Notes: generated by a model from the sequence alone, not told the origin. 64,000 nt of DNA from an uncultured Eubacteriales bacterium (GCA_902492015.1 CABUJR010000006.1:1-64000); one strand, 5' to 3'. Shown: positions 34,827 through 42,985, counted from the first letter of the stretch. Translations and numbers: made by a program.

Positions 34827-34855
34827 TTGACTAAAAGTAAGAAAGAGGTTAAAAT
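34827..34855 (+). promoter_or_regulatory. rnpB promoter
   Basis: TTGACT 34827-34832, 17-bp spacer, TAAAAT 34850-34855, 7 bases before the predicted 5' end of RNase P RNA. Confidence 0.8.
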
Positions 34856-34862
34856 AAAAAAT

Positions 34863-35204
34863 AGAGTAAATTGGATAGTCGCTGGTAAAGACCGAAAGGT
34901 TTTACGAGAGGAAAGTCCGGGCTCCATAGAGCAATGATACTTGATAACGTCAAGCGAGGGTAACCTTAGGGAAAGTGCAACAGAAAATAACAACTATTTT
35001 TATAGTTCAGGTGAAAAGGTGAGGTAAGAGCTCACCAGCAGTATAGTGATATATTGGCTGTGTAAACCCTATCTGGAGCAACACCTTGAAGAGAAAGCAA
35101 AGACTGCTCGTCATTTTCTCAATTTGTGTGGCTTGAAATATATAGCAATATATATTCTAGATAAATGACTATCCACGACAGAACCCGGCTTATAGATTTA
35201 CTCT
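34863..35204 (+). ncRNA. rnpB: RNase P RNA
   Basis: About 342 nt. The ends AGAGTAAAT 34863-34871 and ATTTACTCT 35196-35204 form helix P1. The universally conserved GAGGAAAGTCCGGGCTCC follows near 34908-34925, then AGGGAAAGTGCAACAGAAA, and ACAGAACCCGGCTTA at 35178-35192. These are the hallmark blocks of bacterial RNase P RNA, the ribozyme that matures tRNA 5' ends. A promoter and terminator flank it precisely. A low-GC Firmicutes (type B) architecture is likely. Confidence 0.96.
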
Positions 35205-35236
35205 GAGAGGGAGTGCTTAGCACTCTCTTCTTTTTT
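35205..35236 (+). terminator. rnpB terminator
   Basis: GAGAGGGAGTGC / GCACTCTCTTC stem with a TTA loop directly after P1, then TTTTTTT. Confidence 0.85.
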
Positions 35237-35303
35237 TCTAATTATATAATAAAAATTATATAAATATTTTACTAATACTTATTTTTACTAGTTGACATAA
35301 GCA

Positions 35304-35332
35304 TTGACTCATTTGTTAATAAATGTTATAAT
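35304..35332 (+). promoter_or_regulatory. promoter of the 98-residue orphan gene
   Basis: TTGACT 35304-35309, 17-bp spacer, TATAAT 35327-35332. A second -35-like TTGACA lies 12 bases upstream (35292). Confidence 0.8.
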
Positions 35333-35379
35333 AATATTTGGTAACAAAGTGGCTGGTCACATATTAGGAGGAATGCCGT

Positions 35380-35676
35380 ATGAAGACGGTAAAAAGCGCA
35401 TTAATGGTATTACTTAATGCTGATGGAAAAGCAGAGCAGACATGCCTTATGGCAGCAAACATTACGCAGGAAGAATGGGAAAAGTTGGACAAAGTCGAAA
35501 TAAAAGAGCAGCATATTGCAACTATGATAGCTGATACTTTGGTCGACTATCCATCATTAATTCATACTCTTGCAAAAATGAATGCAAATAGAGTGGTTTT
35601 AAATACTGCTCACGGAATATCAAAACCTGTGATTATAGAACGCGATAGAGTAGCAATAATCTATGTGAATAATTAA
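35380..35676 (+). CDS. orphan protein, 98 residues
   Basis: TAGGAGGA at 35364-35371 gives a strong start. No family is recognised. The protein is mixed alpha/beta, has two Cys (one in AEQTCLMAAN), no membrane segment, and ends in hydrophobic strands (RVAIIYVNN). A middle part (EQHIATMIADTLVDYPSLIH) looks helical. Codons such as GTC, GCG and CGC are richer in G/C than in neighbours. It is a single-gene unit with a near-consensus promoter and a GC-rich terminator, like five other units in this window. Confidence 0.7.
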   Translation: MKTVKSALMVLLNADGKAEQTCLMAANITQEEWEKLDKVEIKEQHIATMIADTLVDYPSLIHTLAKMNANRVVLNTAHGISKPVIIERDRVAIIYVNN

Positions 35677-35733
35677 TAATTCATACAGTATGTGAAATTA
35701 GCGTCAGTTATTTAGTCAATTTAAAAACTGCTT

Positions 35734-35760
35734 ATGGGGGGCTATTGCTCCCCGCTTTTC
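35734..35760 (+). terminator. terminator of the 98-residue orphan gene
   Basis: GGGGGGC 35736-35742 pairs with GCTCCCC 35747-35753 around TATT, followed by GCTTTTCC. Confidence 0.75.
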
Positions 35761-35794
35761 CGTTTATTTAATTTATATATATAATAAAAAGTAT

Positions 35795-35823
35795 TTGACA
35801 ATATAAAAAAATAATGTTAATAT
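35795..35823 (+). promoter_or_regulatory. promoter of the aroF leader
   Basis: TTGACA 35795-35800, 17-bp spacer, TAATAT 35818-35823, 38 bases before the leader-peptide ATG. Confidence 0.8.
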
Positions 35824-35860
35824 ATTTAAAATTACTTATGGAAAGGAGAAGTTTATATTA

Positions 35861-36004
35861 ATGATAGCAAACATAGTTAATAAATTTTATTTTAATAACT
35901 ATTTTGGTTTCTTGAGCTTTTATTTTAGCGCAGGATTTTTTGCTTATCTAAAATATAAATTTTTCGTTCAAATGAGTAATAAAAATTTAGAGTTAGAATA
36001 TTAA
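35861..36004 (+). CDS. Phe/Tyr-rich leader peptide of the DAHP synthase gene
   Basis: 47 codons from ATG 35861 to TAA 36002-36004, with AAGGAG 35843-35848 twelve bases upstream. Ten Phe and six Tyr; fifteen of the sixteen fall in residues 9-35 (for example KFYFNNYFGFLSFYF). It is followed by a terminator and the gene for DAHP synthase, the first enzyme of aromatic amino acid synthesis. A run of codons for the end products in front of a terminator is the classical sign of ribosome-mediated attenuation. Its hydrophobic character could also suggest a small membrane peptide, but composition and place favour a regulatory leader. Confidence 0.8.
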   Translation: MIANIVNKFYFNNYFGFLSFYFSAGFFAYLKYKFFVQMSNKNLELEY

Positions 36005-36106
36005 AATATTTATTAAAATAGCCATGGATATAGTTTAATAGTATTTTATGTTTAATTTGGAAAATATTAATTTTAGAGTCTCATTTGATTGAGACTCTTT
36101 TTTGTT
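35947..36106 (+). promoter_or_regulatory. aroF attenuator (antiterminator and terminator)
   Basis: Terminator: AGAGTCTCA 36075-36083 and TGAGACTCT 36090-36098, 6-nt loop, then a T-rich run. Competing pair: TCTAAAAT 35947-35954, inside the leader ORF just after the densest Phe/Tyr codons, is complementary to ATTTTAGA 36070-36077, which includes the first bases of the terminator stem; weaker pairing continues on both sides. A ribosome stalled at Phe/Tyr codons would leave 35947-35954 free to block the terminator, while one reading on would cover it. This is an inference from base pairing. Confidence 0.68.
36075..36106 (+). terminator. leader terminator before aroF
   Basis: Perfect 9-bp stem AGAGTCTCA/TGAGACTCT with TTTGAT loop and TTTTTTGTTT. 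It ends about 14 bases before the aroF start codon and points into the gene. Confidence 0.9.
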
Positions 36107-36119
36107 TAAGGAGGAATTT

Positions 36120-36962
36120 ATGATAGTAAAAGTTAAAGAAGAAGTGCCATACAAAAAGGCAAGTAGAATAAACCATCCAGAAAATACTGTTATAAAAATA
36201 GATGGTGAAGAAATAATTGGTGGAAAAAAATTAATGATGATTGCAGGACCTTGTTCTGTTGAAAGTGAAGAACAAGTGATAGAAATCGCTAAAAAAGTAA
36301 AACAAAGTGGGGCAACAGTTTTAAGAGGAGGAGCTTTTAAACCAAGAACATCTCCTTATGCTTTTCAAGGACTTAAATATGATGGTTTAGAATTATTAAA
36401 AAAAGCAAGAGAAGAAACAGGATTAAAAATAGTTACAGAAATTATGTCAACAGATGATATAGAAATATTTGATAGAGATGTTGATATTATTCAAGTTGGA
36501 GCAAGAAATATGCAAAATTTTGATTTATTAAAAAAACTTGGAAAACTAAATAAACCAATACTTTTAAAAAGAGGTCTTTCTGCAACAATAGAAGAATGGC
36601 TTATGTCTGCTGAGTACATTATGTCTGAAGGAAATGAACAAGTAATATTATGCGAAAGAGGAATAAGAACTTATGAAACTTGTATGAGAAATACTTTGGA
36701 CATTTCAGCAATTCCAATGATAAAGAAACTAAGCCACCTTCCAGTAATTGTAGACCCAAGTCATGCAGCAGGAATAAGATGGATGGTTGAACCATTATCT
36801 AAGGCAGCTGTTTCAGTAGGAGCAGATGGTTTAATAATTGAAGTACACAATGACCCAGAAAATGCATTATGTGATGGAAAACAATCTATTACACCTGATA
36901 TGTATGATGATTTATATAAAGATTTAGAAAAAATTGCGGTGATGGAAGAAAGAATGTTATAA
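36120..36962 (+). CDS. aroF: 3-deoxy-7-phosphoheptulonate (DAHP) synthase
   Basis: 280 residues from ATG 36120 (AAGGAGG 36108-36114; the TTG at 36102 lies in the terminator tail). Type I-beta DAHP synthase motifs: GPCSVESEEQV, LRGGAFKPRTSPYAFQG, VGARNMQNFDLL, ILLKRG and VDPSHAAG. It condenses erythrose 4-phosphate and phosphoenolpyruvate, the entry of the shikimate pathway. A short N-terminal stretch (1-25) replaces the ferredoxin-like or chorismate-mutase domains some homologues carry, so allosteric control may be weak and the leader attenuator may do the regulation. Monocistronic. Confidence 0.95.
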   Translation: MIVKVKEEVPYKKASRINHPENTVIKIDGEEIIGGKKLMMIAGPCSVESEEQVIEIAKKVKQSGATVLRGGAFKPRTSPYAFQGLKYDGLELLKKAREETGLKIVTEIMSTDDIEIFDRDVDIIQVGARNMQNFDLLKKLGKLNKPILLKRGLSATIEEWLMSAEYIMSEGNEQVILCERGIRTYETCMRNTLDISAIPMIKKLSHLPVIVDPSHAAGIRWMVEPLSKAAVSVGADGLIIEVHNDPENALCDGKQSITPDMYDDLYKDLEKIAVMEERML

Positions 36963-37028
36963 AAGTAATTTTAAAATATTAATTGGTAAGTAAAAATGTC
37001 AAAAGTAGAAATTAGATATACCGTAAAT

Positions 37029-37057
37029 TTGAAATATTATGTAAAATGTGGTATAAT
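37029..37057 (+). promoter_or_regulatory. promoter of the GC-richer Nudix gene
   Basis: TTGAAA 37029-37034, 17-bp spacer, TATAAT 37052-37057. The leader holds a TCCCTTAC / GTAAAGGGA hairpin at 37081-37110. Confidence 0.8.
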
Positions 37058-37135
37058 TAATAAGATGACACAAATACAAATCCCTTACATCAAATAGTTT
37101 AGTAAAGGGAAGATTCAAGAAAAGGAGAATGGAAA

Positions 37136-37702
37136 ATGAAACATGATGTAAAAAACAACCGGCTTGACAAGCTTTGCTGCTGTGATGAGATAGCAGAATC
37201 AAAATGTGTAACATATGCTATTCAGAGTAAGTATTTTTCAGGCTGGGCATTTGGAGAAATCCGAAACTGGCTTGAGGAAAACGACTTGGATAGACATCTG
37301 CCGATTGAACTATCTTCCACAGAGATTGCAGTTTGTACGCCTTTTGGGGTGCTAATGCAAATCCGTCCGACTGATAACGATCAACTCGGAATGTGGGGCG
37401 GTGTTCTAAAAAATGGTGAACAACCCGTGTATGGTGCTGTGCGTGAGTTGCAGGAAGAAACAGGAATTATTGTGAAGCCAGAGGCGCTTGAATTCATCGA
37501 GGTTAATGAGCACAATCACCAGTATGCAAACGGAGACAAGGCCCATTTTTTGACATATAGGTATCGATTGAAACTGGATTATGTGCCGAAAGTGACCACA
37601 GATGAAGAATCAGTGGGTGCTGTAATGGTTGCTCATACTATTTTGGCTCATCAGCAGGAATTCATAAAAAGAATGCTCGAGGAGTTACCGCCTTCTAAGT
37701 AA
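37136..37702 (+). CDS. Nudix hydrolase, GC-richer
   Basis: 188 residues; AAAGGAG 37121-37127 is ideally spaced. An N-terminal region with three Cys (LCCCDEIAESKC), then a Nudix fold with GGVLKNGEQPVYGAVRELQEETGI (box; longer than 20 when fused) and a C-terminal helix. E and R of the box are intact. Substrate unknown. Codon use (CGG, CCG, CTG) is unlike the host. Private promoter, leader hairpin and strong terminator make it a self-contained unit. Confidence 0.85.
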   Translation: MKHDVKNNRLDKLCCCDEIAESKCVTYAIQSKYFSGWAFGEIRNWLEENDLDRHLPIELSSTEIAVCTPFGVLMQIRPTDNDQLGMWGGVLKNGEQPVYGAVRELQEETGIIVKPEALEFIEVNEHNHQYANGDKAHFLTYRYRLKLDYVPKVTTDEESVGAVMVAHTILAHQQEFIKRMLEELPPSK

Positions 37703-37720
37703 ATATCTTGGATCAAACAA

Positions 37721-37759
37721 GAAGGAGTCGCACAATCTACAGTATTGTGTGACTCCTTC
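37721..37759 (+). terminator. terminator of the GC-richer Nudix gene
   Basis: GAAGGAGTCGCACAAT 37721-37736 and ATTGTGTGACTCCTTC 37744-37759, 16 bp with one G-U pair. The following T content is only moderate (ATATTCTAG). Confidence 0.75.
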
Positions 37760-37890
37760 ATATTCTAGTATTTTATATTAATTATTAGAAATTTCTTTCT
37801 TACTTTTAATAAAATAATGTTGAAAAACGACAATTTTTGACATATAATCCAAATTAGAATTTAATAAAATTTAGTTTAAAAGGAGAAAAA

Positions 37891-39078
37891 ATGTACGAGA
37901 TATATGCAGATTTACATGTTCATATTGGAAGAAGTGAAAATAATAAACCAATAAAAATAACAGCAGCTAAAAGTTTGAATTTTGCTAATATAGCCAAAGA
38001 ATGTGTAGAAAGAAAAGGAATAAATTTAGTTGGAATAATAGATTGTGCTTCACCTTATGTAATAGAAGATATAGAAAATTTCTTAAAAACAGGAGAAGCT
38101 TATGAAATTCCAGATGGAGGAATAATTTATAAAGATAAAGTTTGTATAATTTTAGGGAGTGAAATTGAAACAGCAGAAATAAATGATGAAGGTCATACAG
38201 GCAGTGCTCATAACTTATGTTATTTTCCAACACTTGCAGATATAAAATCTTTTTCAAATGAGATGAGTCATCATATTAAAAATATAACTTTAAGTTCTCA
38301 AAGGGCAGATATATCAGCTTATGATTTAATTGATATAGTAAAAAAATATAATGGAATCTTAATTCCAGCACATTGCTTTACTCCACATAAGAGTTTTTAT
38401 GGAAATTGTACAGATTCATTAAAGAAAATATTTAAAGAAAAATTTAATGATATACCAGCCATTGAACTTGGATTAAGTGCAGATACTTTTTTAGCAGACC
38501 AAATTAGTGAACTTGAAAATAAAACATTTTTAACAAATTCTGATGCTCATTCATTACCTAGAATTGCAAGAGAATATAATAAAATGCAATTAAATGGAAT
38601 AAGTTTTAAAGAATTTTTAATGGCACTAAAAAATGAAGATGGAAGAAAAATTTTATCAAATTATGGACTTGATCCAAAACTTGGAAAATATCATAGAACT
38701 TATTGTGAAGTTTGTGATAAGAGAATTCCAGGAGATGCTCCTATTACAAAATGTGATACATGTGATAGCAAAAATATAACTATGGGAGTTTATGATAGAA
38801 TTGAAATAATAAAAGATAAGAAAGAAAGTAAAAGCCCAGAAAACAGACCAGAATATATTTATCAAATACCACTTACTTTTATACCAGGTGTTGGTGGAAA
38901 AACAATAGAAAAATTATTAAATCATTTTGGAACCGAGATGACCATCTTACATAAATTAACTAATGATGATATAGAATCAGTAGTTGGTGAAAAAATTGCT
39001 AAAAATATAATTTCAGCAAGAGATGGAAAAATGCACATTGTAGAAGGTGGAGGAGGAGTTTACGGAAAAGTAGAATAA
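37891..39078 (+). CDS. endonuclease Q family protein (PHP domain)
   Basis: 395 residues. PHP metal-site motifs DLHVHIG, HNLCYFP, PAHCFTPH and TNSDAHS; a four-Cys zinc finger CEVCDKRIP/CDTCDS near residues 270-290; helix-hairpin-helix IPGVGGKTIEKLL near 330. This order defines EndoQ (B. subtilis YqxK-like), which nicks DNA 5' of uracil, hypoxanthine, xanthine or abasic sites. AAAGGAG precedes the ATG. It is followed by spoIIM and xerD, a neighbourhood also known in Bacillus. Confidence 0.9.
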   Translation: MYEIYADLHVHIGRSENNKPIKITAAKSLNFANIAKECVERKGINLVGIIDCASPYVIEDIENFLKTGEAYEIPDGGIIYKDKVCIILGSEIETAEINDEGHTGSAHNLCYFPTLADIKSFSNEMSHHIKNITLSSQRADISAYDLIDIVKKYNGILIPAHCFTPHKSFYGNCTDSLKKIFKEKFNDIPAIELGLSADTFLADQISELENKTFLTNSDAHSLPRIAREYNKMQLNGISFKEFLMALKNEDGRKILSNYGLDPKLGKYHRTYCEVCDKRIPGDAPITKCDTCDSKNITMGVYDRIEIIKDKKESKSPENRPEYIYQIPLTFIPGVGGKTIEKLLNHFGTEMTILHKLTNDDIESVVGEKIAKNIISARDGKMHIVEGGGGVYGKVE

Positions 39079-39161
39079 ATAAAAAAAATGAGAATACACT
39101 TTATTAATTAGTAAATTATATTTTAAATTTGCTAAATATTATAAAAGATAAAGGGTATGAG

Positions 39162-39770
39162 ATGAGAAAAATTTTATTAGATTATGTAATTAGAAATAAA
39201 AGAAATTTTATAATAATTGTTATTTTATTTTGTATAGGCATAACAGTTGGAATATTCTTTATAAATAATTCAAATGAAGTTCAAACCAAAGAAATAAATG
39301 GTTATATAGAAAATTTAATTAGTAATATAAAAAACTCAGAAGATATCAATAGATTGGAACTACTATTTTTAAGTATAAAACAAAATGTACTATTTATTAT
39401 TCTAATTTGGTTTTTAGGTTGTACTATTGTAGGTGGAATTTTCATTTATCTTGCAATTATTTATAAAGGATTTTCTATTGGGTATACAATATCTGCAATG
39501 GTAGCAACTTTAGGAATAAAAAATGGAACAATATTTGCATTAATATCACTTTTTATGCAAAATATTATTTTTCTTCCAGCGTTTTTTATAATTGCTGAAA
39601 ATGGAATAAAATTATATAAAGGAATTTATAAAAAATGTATAAATTTAAAAGAAGAAGTAATAAGGCATACAATTATTATGTTGATTTCAATTATGTTAGC
39701 TATAATTTCAAGCTGTATAGAGGTATATTTCTCAACTAATTTATTAATTTTTTTAAAAGAAATTCTCTAA
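39162..39770 (+). CDS. spoIIM: stage II sporulation protein M
   Basis: About 202 residues from ATG 39162 (AAAGGG 39150-39155; frame open from TTG 39129). Five membrane helices near residues 15-35, 75-100, 105-130, 140-150 and 170-195. The VGGIFIYLAIIYKGFSIGYT part and overall length match SpoIIM, a subunit of the SpoIIDMP engulfment machine in the mother cell. Its place between EndoQ and xerD supports the call and marks an endospore-forming lineage. Confidence 0.85.
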   Translation: MRKILLDYVIRNKRNFIIIVILFCIGITVGIFFINNSNEVQTKEINGYIENLISNIKNSEDINRLELLFLSIKQNVLFIILIWFLGCTIVGGIFIYLAIIYKGFSIGYTISAMVATLGIKNGTIFALISLFMQNIIFLPAFFIIAENGIKLYKGIYKKCINLKEEVIRHTIIMLISIMLAIISSCIEVYFSTNLLIFLKEIL

Positions 39771-39883
39771 AAGCTCTTTACTTTTTGGCTTATATTTGAT
39801 ATAACATAAATAACTTATGTAAATTGTTCAGTTTACATATAATTTTTTTGAAAAAATACTATTAGGATTGGAGAGATAATGTA

Positions 39884-40765
39884 ATGGAAAAACAAATTAA
39901 ACTTTTTTTAGAGTTTCTTGAAAATGACAAAAAACTATCAAGTAATACATTACAATCTTACAAAAGAGATATTACACAATATCAAGAATACATAGATAAA
40001 AATGGTTTAAATTATTTAAAAGTAGATAGTGAAGATATAGATGATTATTTTAAAGACCTAAAAGAGATGAATAAAAAAACATCAACTATATCTAGAAATT
40101 TAGCAACAATAAGATCTTTTTATCAATTTTTATTAAGAACAAAGAAAATAAAAAAAGATCCAACAGTAGGAGTACAATCTCCAAAAGTTGAAAAGAAAGT
40201 TCCAAGTATTTTAACAGCTAAAGAAGTGGAATTATTATTAGAACAACCTAAAAGCGTTGATTTAAAAGGTATTAGAGATAAAGCAATGTTAGAGTTTGCT
40301 TATGCAACTGGAATGAGAGTTACAGAAATAATTTCTTTAGACATAACAGATGTTAATTTAGAGCAAAGTTATGTAACATGTAATACTGGTTTTAAAAAGA
40401 GAAATATTCCATTAGGTTCATTATCTTTAAAAGCTTTAAAAGATTATATTGAAAAAGCAAGACCTATTTTAATAAAAGACGACACAGTTGCAGCATTATT
40501 TGTAAATATAAATGGAAAAAGATTAACAAGACAAGGTTTTTGGAAAATTGTAAAATATTATAAAGAACAAGCCCATATTACTAAAGATATAACACCACAT
40601 GTTTTAAGGCATTCTTTTGCAACACATCTTTTACAAAACGGAGCAGATTTAAAAGCAATCCAAACTATGCTTGGTCATTCAGATATTTCTTCAACACAAG
40701 TATATATGCAATTCCAAAACGAAAATTTGAAAGATATTTATAAAAAAGCTCATCCAAGAGCATAA
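39884..40765 (+). CDS. xerD: site-specific tyrosine recombinase XerD
   Basis: 293 residues. N-terminal SAM-like core-binding domain (FLEFLENDKKLSSNTLQSYK), catalytic domain with ATGMRVTEI (first Arg), HVLRHSFATHLL (H-x-x-R), LGHSDISSTQVYMQF (His and Tyr nucleophile). XerD resolves chromosome dimers at dif with XerC. Length and synteny after spoIIM fit the housekeeping enzyme rather than a mobile-element integrase. Confidence 0.92.
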   Translation: MEKQIKLFLEFLENDKKLSSNTLQSYKRDITQYQEYIDKNGLNYLKVDSEDIDDYFKDLKEMNKKTSTISRNLATIRSFYQFLLRTKKIKKDPTVGVQSPKVEKKVPSILTAKEVELLLEQPKSVDLKGIRDKAMLEFAYATGMRVTEIISLDITDVNLEQSYVTCNTGFKKRNIPLGSLSLKALKDYIEKARPILIKDDTVAALFVNINGKRLTRQGFWKIVKYYKEQAHITKDITPHVLRHSFATHLLQNGADLKAIQTMLGHSDISSTQVYMQFQNENLKDIYKKAHPRA

Positions 40766-40775
40766 TGAAATACAT

Positions 40776-40807
40776 AAAAAAGAAAAGCTTTTAGCTTTTC
40801 TTTTTTT
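40776..40807 (+). terminator. bidirectional terminator between xerD and pepV
   Basis: A AAAAAGAAAAGCT / AGCTTTTCTTTTTT hairpin with a TTT loop. A/T tracts on both sides allow use by both convergent genes. Confidence 0.85.
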
Positions 40808-40830
40808 ATGTACTAGAAAATTTAATTTTA

Positions 40831-42198
40831 TTATCTTGCAAGTTCATAAATTGCTTCAGCATAAATTTTAGATGTTAATATTAAATCATCTATTTCAATA
40901 AATTCGTTAACTTGATGACACATATCTTTTTTTCCTGGCATTGTAGGACCATAAGATATAAAATTTTTAAAAGCTCTTGCATAAGTTCCACCACCAATAG
41001 CAATAGGTGTAGAATTTAAGTTTGTTTTCTTATTAAAAACATCTACAAGAGTTTTCACTAAATAACTATTTTTTTCAACATATAAAGGATTTTGAATACC
41101 TAAGAACTCTATTTGTAAAGTCTCAAAGTTATTATGAAGATATAAATATTTTTCTTTTATGTAATCTAAAGTAGTATTTACTGGCACCCTTAAATTTGAT
41201 TTGATTATTAAATTATTATCTATATATTCTAATTTAGCAACATTAGATGTTAGATCTCCGGATTCATCTTGAAGATTATCTCCACCTAAAAAACTTGGGT
41301 TTTTTATATCAAATATTCCAATTTCATATAATTCTTTTAAATAGGTAGAATCAAATTCAAAATTTTTAATCAAAAATTCTATCAAGTTTGTTATTGCATT
41401 TTTTCCAAATTCTGGATGAGCTGCATGTGAGGCTATTCCATAACTTTCAATTTTGATAGTTGAAGAATCTATTTGAGTTATTTTTATAGAATTTTGATCT
41501 GAAAAATTTTTAAAAGAATCAGTACCTTCAGCCTCAAGGGTGATTGAACAATATTTAGGAACAACATTTATAGCATTGTTATTACAGTCAATATTTAGAA
41601 TTTTAAAATTTTTAATAGAAAAATGATTTTTTAGTGCTATTGTTATAATTCCTTTTTCAGCATAAATTGCAGGAAAATTAGCATCTGGACTAAAACCAAT
41701 TTGAGGCCATTCTTCTACTTTTTTATAATGGTTAATACATTTCCAAGATTTTTCTTCATTTAAACCCACAATTAATCTAACACGTTTAGATACTTTAGCA
41801 ATTTCTTTCACTGCCTTCATTGCATATAAAGCAGCAACTACAGGTCCTTTATCATCAAGAGCACCTCTACCAAATAATTTACCACCTTTGATTGTAGCTT
41901 CAAAAGGAGGAGTAGACCAACCATCTTGCAGTTCAGCTGGTACGACGTCTAAGTGACCGATTATACCAACTAGATCATTACCATCTCCAAATTCAATATA
42001 TCCACAATAATCATCTATGTTCTTGGTTCTAAAGCCCATTGATTTTCCAAGTTCTAATATGTAATTTAATGCTTTTGAACATTCTTCTCCAAAAGGAAAT
42101 CGTTCAGAGCTTTCATCTGAAATGCTTTTATATTTTATTAATTCTGAAGTAGAATTTAAAATATTTTCTTTATTTTTTTCAATTATTTCATCAAACAT
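40831..42198 (-). CDS. pepV: M20 family dipeptidase PepV
   Basis: 455 residues. Metallopeptidase motifs: GHLDVVP (zinc His), GRGALDDKGPVVAALYAMK (bridging Asp), GLNEEKSWKC (catalytic Glu pair), and the lid domain in the middle; the final YAEAIYELAR is typical of PepV/Sapep. It cleaves dipeptides in the cytosol. GGAGG lies before the ATG at 42198 on the minus strand. Convergent with xerD; the upstream region contains five copies of an 8-bp repeat. Confidence 0.92.
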   Translation of the reverse strand: MFDEIIEKNKENILNSTSELIKYKSISDESSERFPFGEECSKALNYILELGKSMGFRTKNIDDYCGYIEFGDGNDLVGIIGHLDVVPAELQDGWSTPPFEATIKGGKLFGRGALDDKGPVVAALYAMKAVKEIAKVSKRVRLIVGLNEEKSWKCINHYKKVEEWPQIGFSPDANFPAIYAEKGIITIALKNHFSIKNFKILNIDCNNNAINVVPKYCSITLEAEGTDSFKNFSDQNSIKITQIDSSTIKIESYGIASHAAHPEFGKNAITNLIEFLIKNFEFDSTYLKELYEIGIFDIKNPSFLGGDNLQDESGDLTSNVAKLEYIDNNLIIKSNLRVPVNTTLDYIKEKYLYLHNNFETLQIEFLGIQNPLYVEKNSYLVKTLVDVFNKKTNLNSTPIAIGGGTYARAFKNFISYGPTMPGKKDMCHQVNEFIEIDDLILTSKIYAEAIYELAR

Positions 42199-42211
42199 AT
42201 AAACCTCCTTA

Positions 42212-42251
42212 AATATTTTAATATTTTAATATTTTAATATTTTAATATTTC
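42212..42251 (+). repeat. 8-bp tandem repeat upstream of pepV
   Basis: Five consecutive units AATATTTT, the last ending in C. It lies about 14 bases upstream of the pepV start on the minus strand, near the pepV ribosome binding site, so slippage could alter spacing in the promoter region. The rest of 42252-42450 is plain AT-rich sequence. Confidence 0.8.
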
Positions 42252-42471
42252 AATAATTTTATAATATTTTTAAATTAGTAAATAATAAATATGTATTGTA
42301 TATTATATGTAGAATTAAATAATAATTATATACATTATATACAAAAAATATAAAAAATTCGAATATTGTTATAAAAATGATATATAAAAAACATATAAAA
42401 AACTTGAATTAAAAAAATATTATGTGTAAAATAATGTTAATAACAAAAGTGAAAGGTAGGAGGAATTTAAA

Positions 42472-42780
42472 ATGAGAAATCAAAAAGGTATAACACTTGT
42501 TGCATTAATACTTATAATAATTATTTTATTAGTTTTAGCTGGAATTTCAGTTTCATTAGTTTTTTCAAATGAACAAAAACAAACAACAAATCCACCAGCA
42601 GCTCAAAATGTAACAACAGTTGATGAAACAATGGAAGAAGATGTTGTAGGAAGTGAAATTGAGATTGATGAGCCAGAAAATATAGTATCTGAAGATGAAG
42701 ATGTTACAAATACAACTGAAAATGAAGTAGATGAAAATACTGTAGAAAATAATGTAGAAAGCAATGAAGTTGAAGAATAA
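42472..42780 (+). CDS. small prepilin-like secreted acidic protein
   Basis: 102 residues. The N-terminus RNQKGITLVALI followed by a long hydrophobic stretch (to about residue 32) is a type IV prepilin/pseudopilin-type signal, with cleavage expected after the Gly. The mature part is short, acidic and Asn/Thr/Glu-rich (DENTVENNVESNEVEE), with no pilin globular domain. This signal is widespread on small proteins of gut Clostridia. AGGAGG precedes the start. No pilus assembly genes are nearby. Role unknown. Confidence 0.75.
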   Translation: MRNQKGITLVALILIIIILLVLAGISVSLVFSNEQKQTTNPPAAQNVTTVDETMEEDVVGSEIEIDEPENIVSEDEDVTNTTENEVDENTVENNVESNEVEE

Positions 42781-42798
42781 ATATAAATAAAATTAATG

Positions 42799-42830
42799 AT
42801 AAGTGAACTGGTAGTTCACTTATTTTTTTG
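42799..42830 (+). terminator. terminator of the prepilin-like gene
   Basis: TAAGTGAAC and GTTCACTTA arms with a TGGTA loop (42800-42821), then TTTTTTT. Confidence 0.85.
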
Positions 42831-42858
42831 CAATTATTATAATTTGCTTTTGTTACAT
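42826..42858 (+). repeat. terminator-associated intergenic repeat, copy D (3' end only)
   Basis: TTTTGCAATTATTATAAT through GCTTTTGTT parallels the 3' third of copies A and C (TTTTGCAATTATCATAAT ... CTTTTGTT). It too starts in a terminator U-tract. Confidence 0.5.
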
Positions 42859-42985
42859 AACACAAAGGTTTTTCAAGGTTCTATTTGTAAATGTTTTAGC
42901 AAATATAAAATTTCAGCGTGTTCTCGCAAAAAAAGTTGGTTTATGTTATAATAATAAATATTGAATTAACAAGGTAGGAGTATTT

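Noticed and set aside
35861..36004. The Phe/Tyr-rich ORF as a type I toxin or small membrane peptide
   Set aside because: Hydrophobic enough, but the density of Phe/Tyr codons, the terminator and the aromatic-pathway gene just downstream fit a leader better. No antisense RNA promoter was evident.
39884..40765. Tyrosine recombinase as an integrase of a mobile element
   Set aside because: Length, motifs and the EndoQ-spoIIM-xerD order fit housekeeping XerD; no attachment repeats or phage genes flank it.
42212..42251. CRISPR-like array
   Set aside because: Units are 8 bp with no spacers; it is a simple tandem repeat. No CRISPR repeats or cas genes were seen anywhere in the window.
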